Shown: positions 6,044 through 6,123 of the stretch, piece by piece
Layout: every line of letters begins with the position of its first letter
How positions within the stretch are numbered: position 1 is the stretch's first letter
DNA from: Myxococcota bacterium
GTDB taxonomy: Bacteria > Myxococcota_A > UBA9160 > PR03
Assembly (NCBI GenBank): GCA_025453505.1
Contig: JALOQG010000409.1
Coordinates: 1-6,123, forward strand
Reading direction: 5' to 3'
Length of the DNA: 6,123 bases
Position numbers and translations under genes: made by a program
Notes under the pieces: generated by a model
What the model saw: the letters and a program-made list of their open reading frames with translations, nothing else
The model's database searches: none
What the model was told of the DNA's origin: nothing

Positions 6044-6123
6044 TCGACCGCGTCCGGCACGCCGTTGCCGTTCCAGTCGGTCGGCGGCACGGCGTGGATC
6101 GCACCGATCGCGTCGACGTCGGC
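6040..6123 (-). CDS. C-terminal end of a protein with an EF-hand/TSP3-like calcium-binding loop (partial)
   Basis: Only the last 27 residues and the TGA stop (6040-6042) lie in the window; the rest of the gene continues past the right edge. The tail contains TDWNGNGVPDAVE at the very C-terminus. DWNGNGVPDAVE has acidic or amide residues at loop positions 1, 3, 5, 9 and 12 and glycine at 6, the spacing of an EF-hand or thrombospondin type-3 calcium-binding loop; such loops are common in secreted and surface proteins of Gram-negative bacteria. The stop overlaps the ATG of the TonB-domain gene (ATGA), the same junction style as elsewhere in this unit, which supports the frame as coding. The rest of the protein, and so its function, cannot be seen. 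Confidence 0.65.
   Translation of the reverse strand, partial: ADVDAIGAIHAVPPTDWNGNGVPDAVE

Noticed and set aside
4098..6104. A 668-residue reading of the sulfotransferase frame, extended through the SDR and TonB-domain genes
   Set aside because: Only the last 207 residues carry sulfotransferase motifs. The rest lies under two genes with strong motifs in another frame, so it is not a fusion protein.

Overview
This is a gene-dense 6.1 kb window of very high G+C DNA (around 70% by eye), with almost no intergenic space and codons that strongly prefer G or C in the third position. One protein carries a TonB C-terminal-type domain behind a signal peptide, which points to a Gram-negative (diderm) bacterium. 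The high G+C and a FadD19-like acyl-CoA ligase would fit Myxococcota or Binatota-type lineages often recovered from metagenomes. That placement is a guess from style; the window holds no taxonomic marker.

Layout. At the left edge lies one plus-strand gene for an exported DUF1499-family protein (7-531). Everything else is on the minus strand and reads from the right edge towards the left. In transcription order the genes are: the C-terminal end of a protein closing in an EF-hand/thrombospondin-3-like calcium-binding loop (6040-6123, cut by the window edge); a small exported TonB-C-terminal-domain protein (5621-6043); a short-chain dehydrogenase/reductase (4718-5587); a sulfotransferase-family protein (4098-4721); an RlmI-type 23S rRNA cytosine-C5 methyltransferase (2936-4093); a 254-residue protein with two QxxDGGW/F-type alpha/alpha-toroid repeats (2175-2939); and an AMP-forming acyl-CoA synthetase of the FadD19 type (524-2152). 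The last gene converges on the DUF1499 gene, and their 3' ends overlap by 8 bp.

The seven minus-strand genes look like one transcription unit. Three junctions are 4-bp stop/start overlaps (ATGA, TTGA, ATGA), one gap is 4 bp, and the two remaining gaps (22 and 33 bp) each hold a strong Shine-Dalgarno sequence. No internal promoter or convincing terminator was seen.

Functionally the unit mixes envelope proteins, lipid- or small-molecule-type enzymes (dehydrogenase, sulfotransferase, acyl-CoA ligase), an rRNA modification enzyme and an unrecognised toroid-repeat protein. A shared pathway, for example oxidation, sulfation and CoA activation of a lipid or sterol-like substrate, is possible but is inference only. 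The least explained parts are the small toroid protein, the cut calcium-loop protein next to the TonB-domain protein, and a marked excess of GATC and of the octamer GCGATCGC. There is no RNA gene, CRISPR array, insertion sequence or phage gene that I can support.
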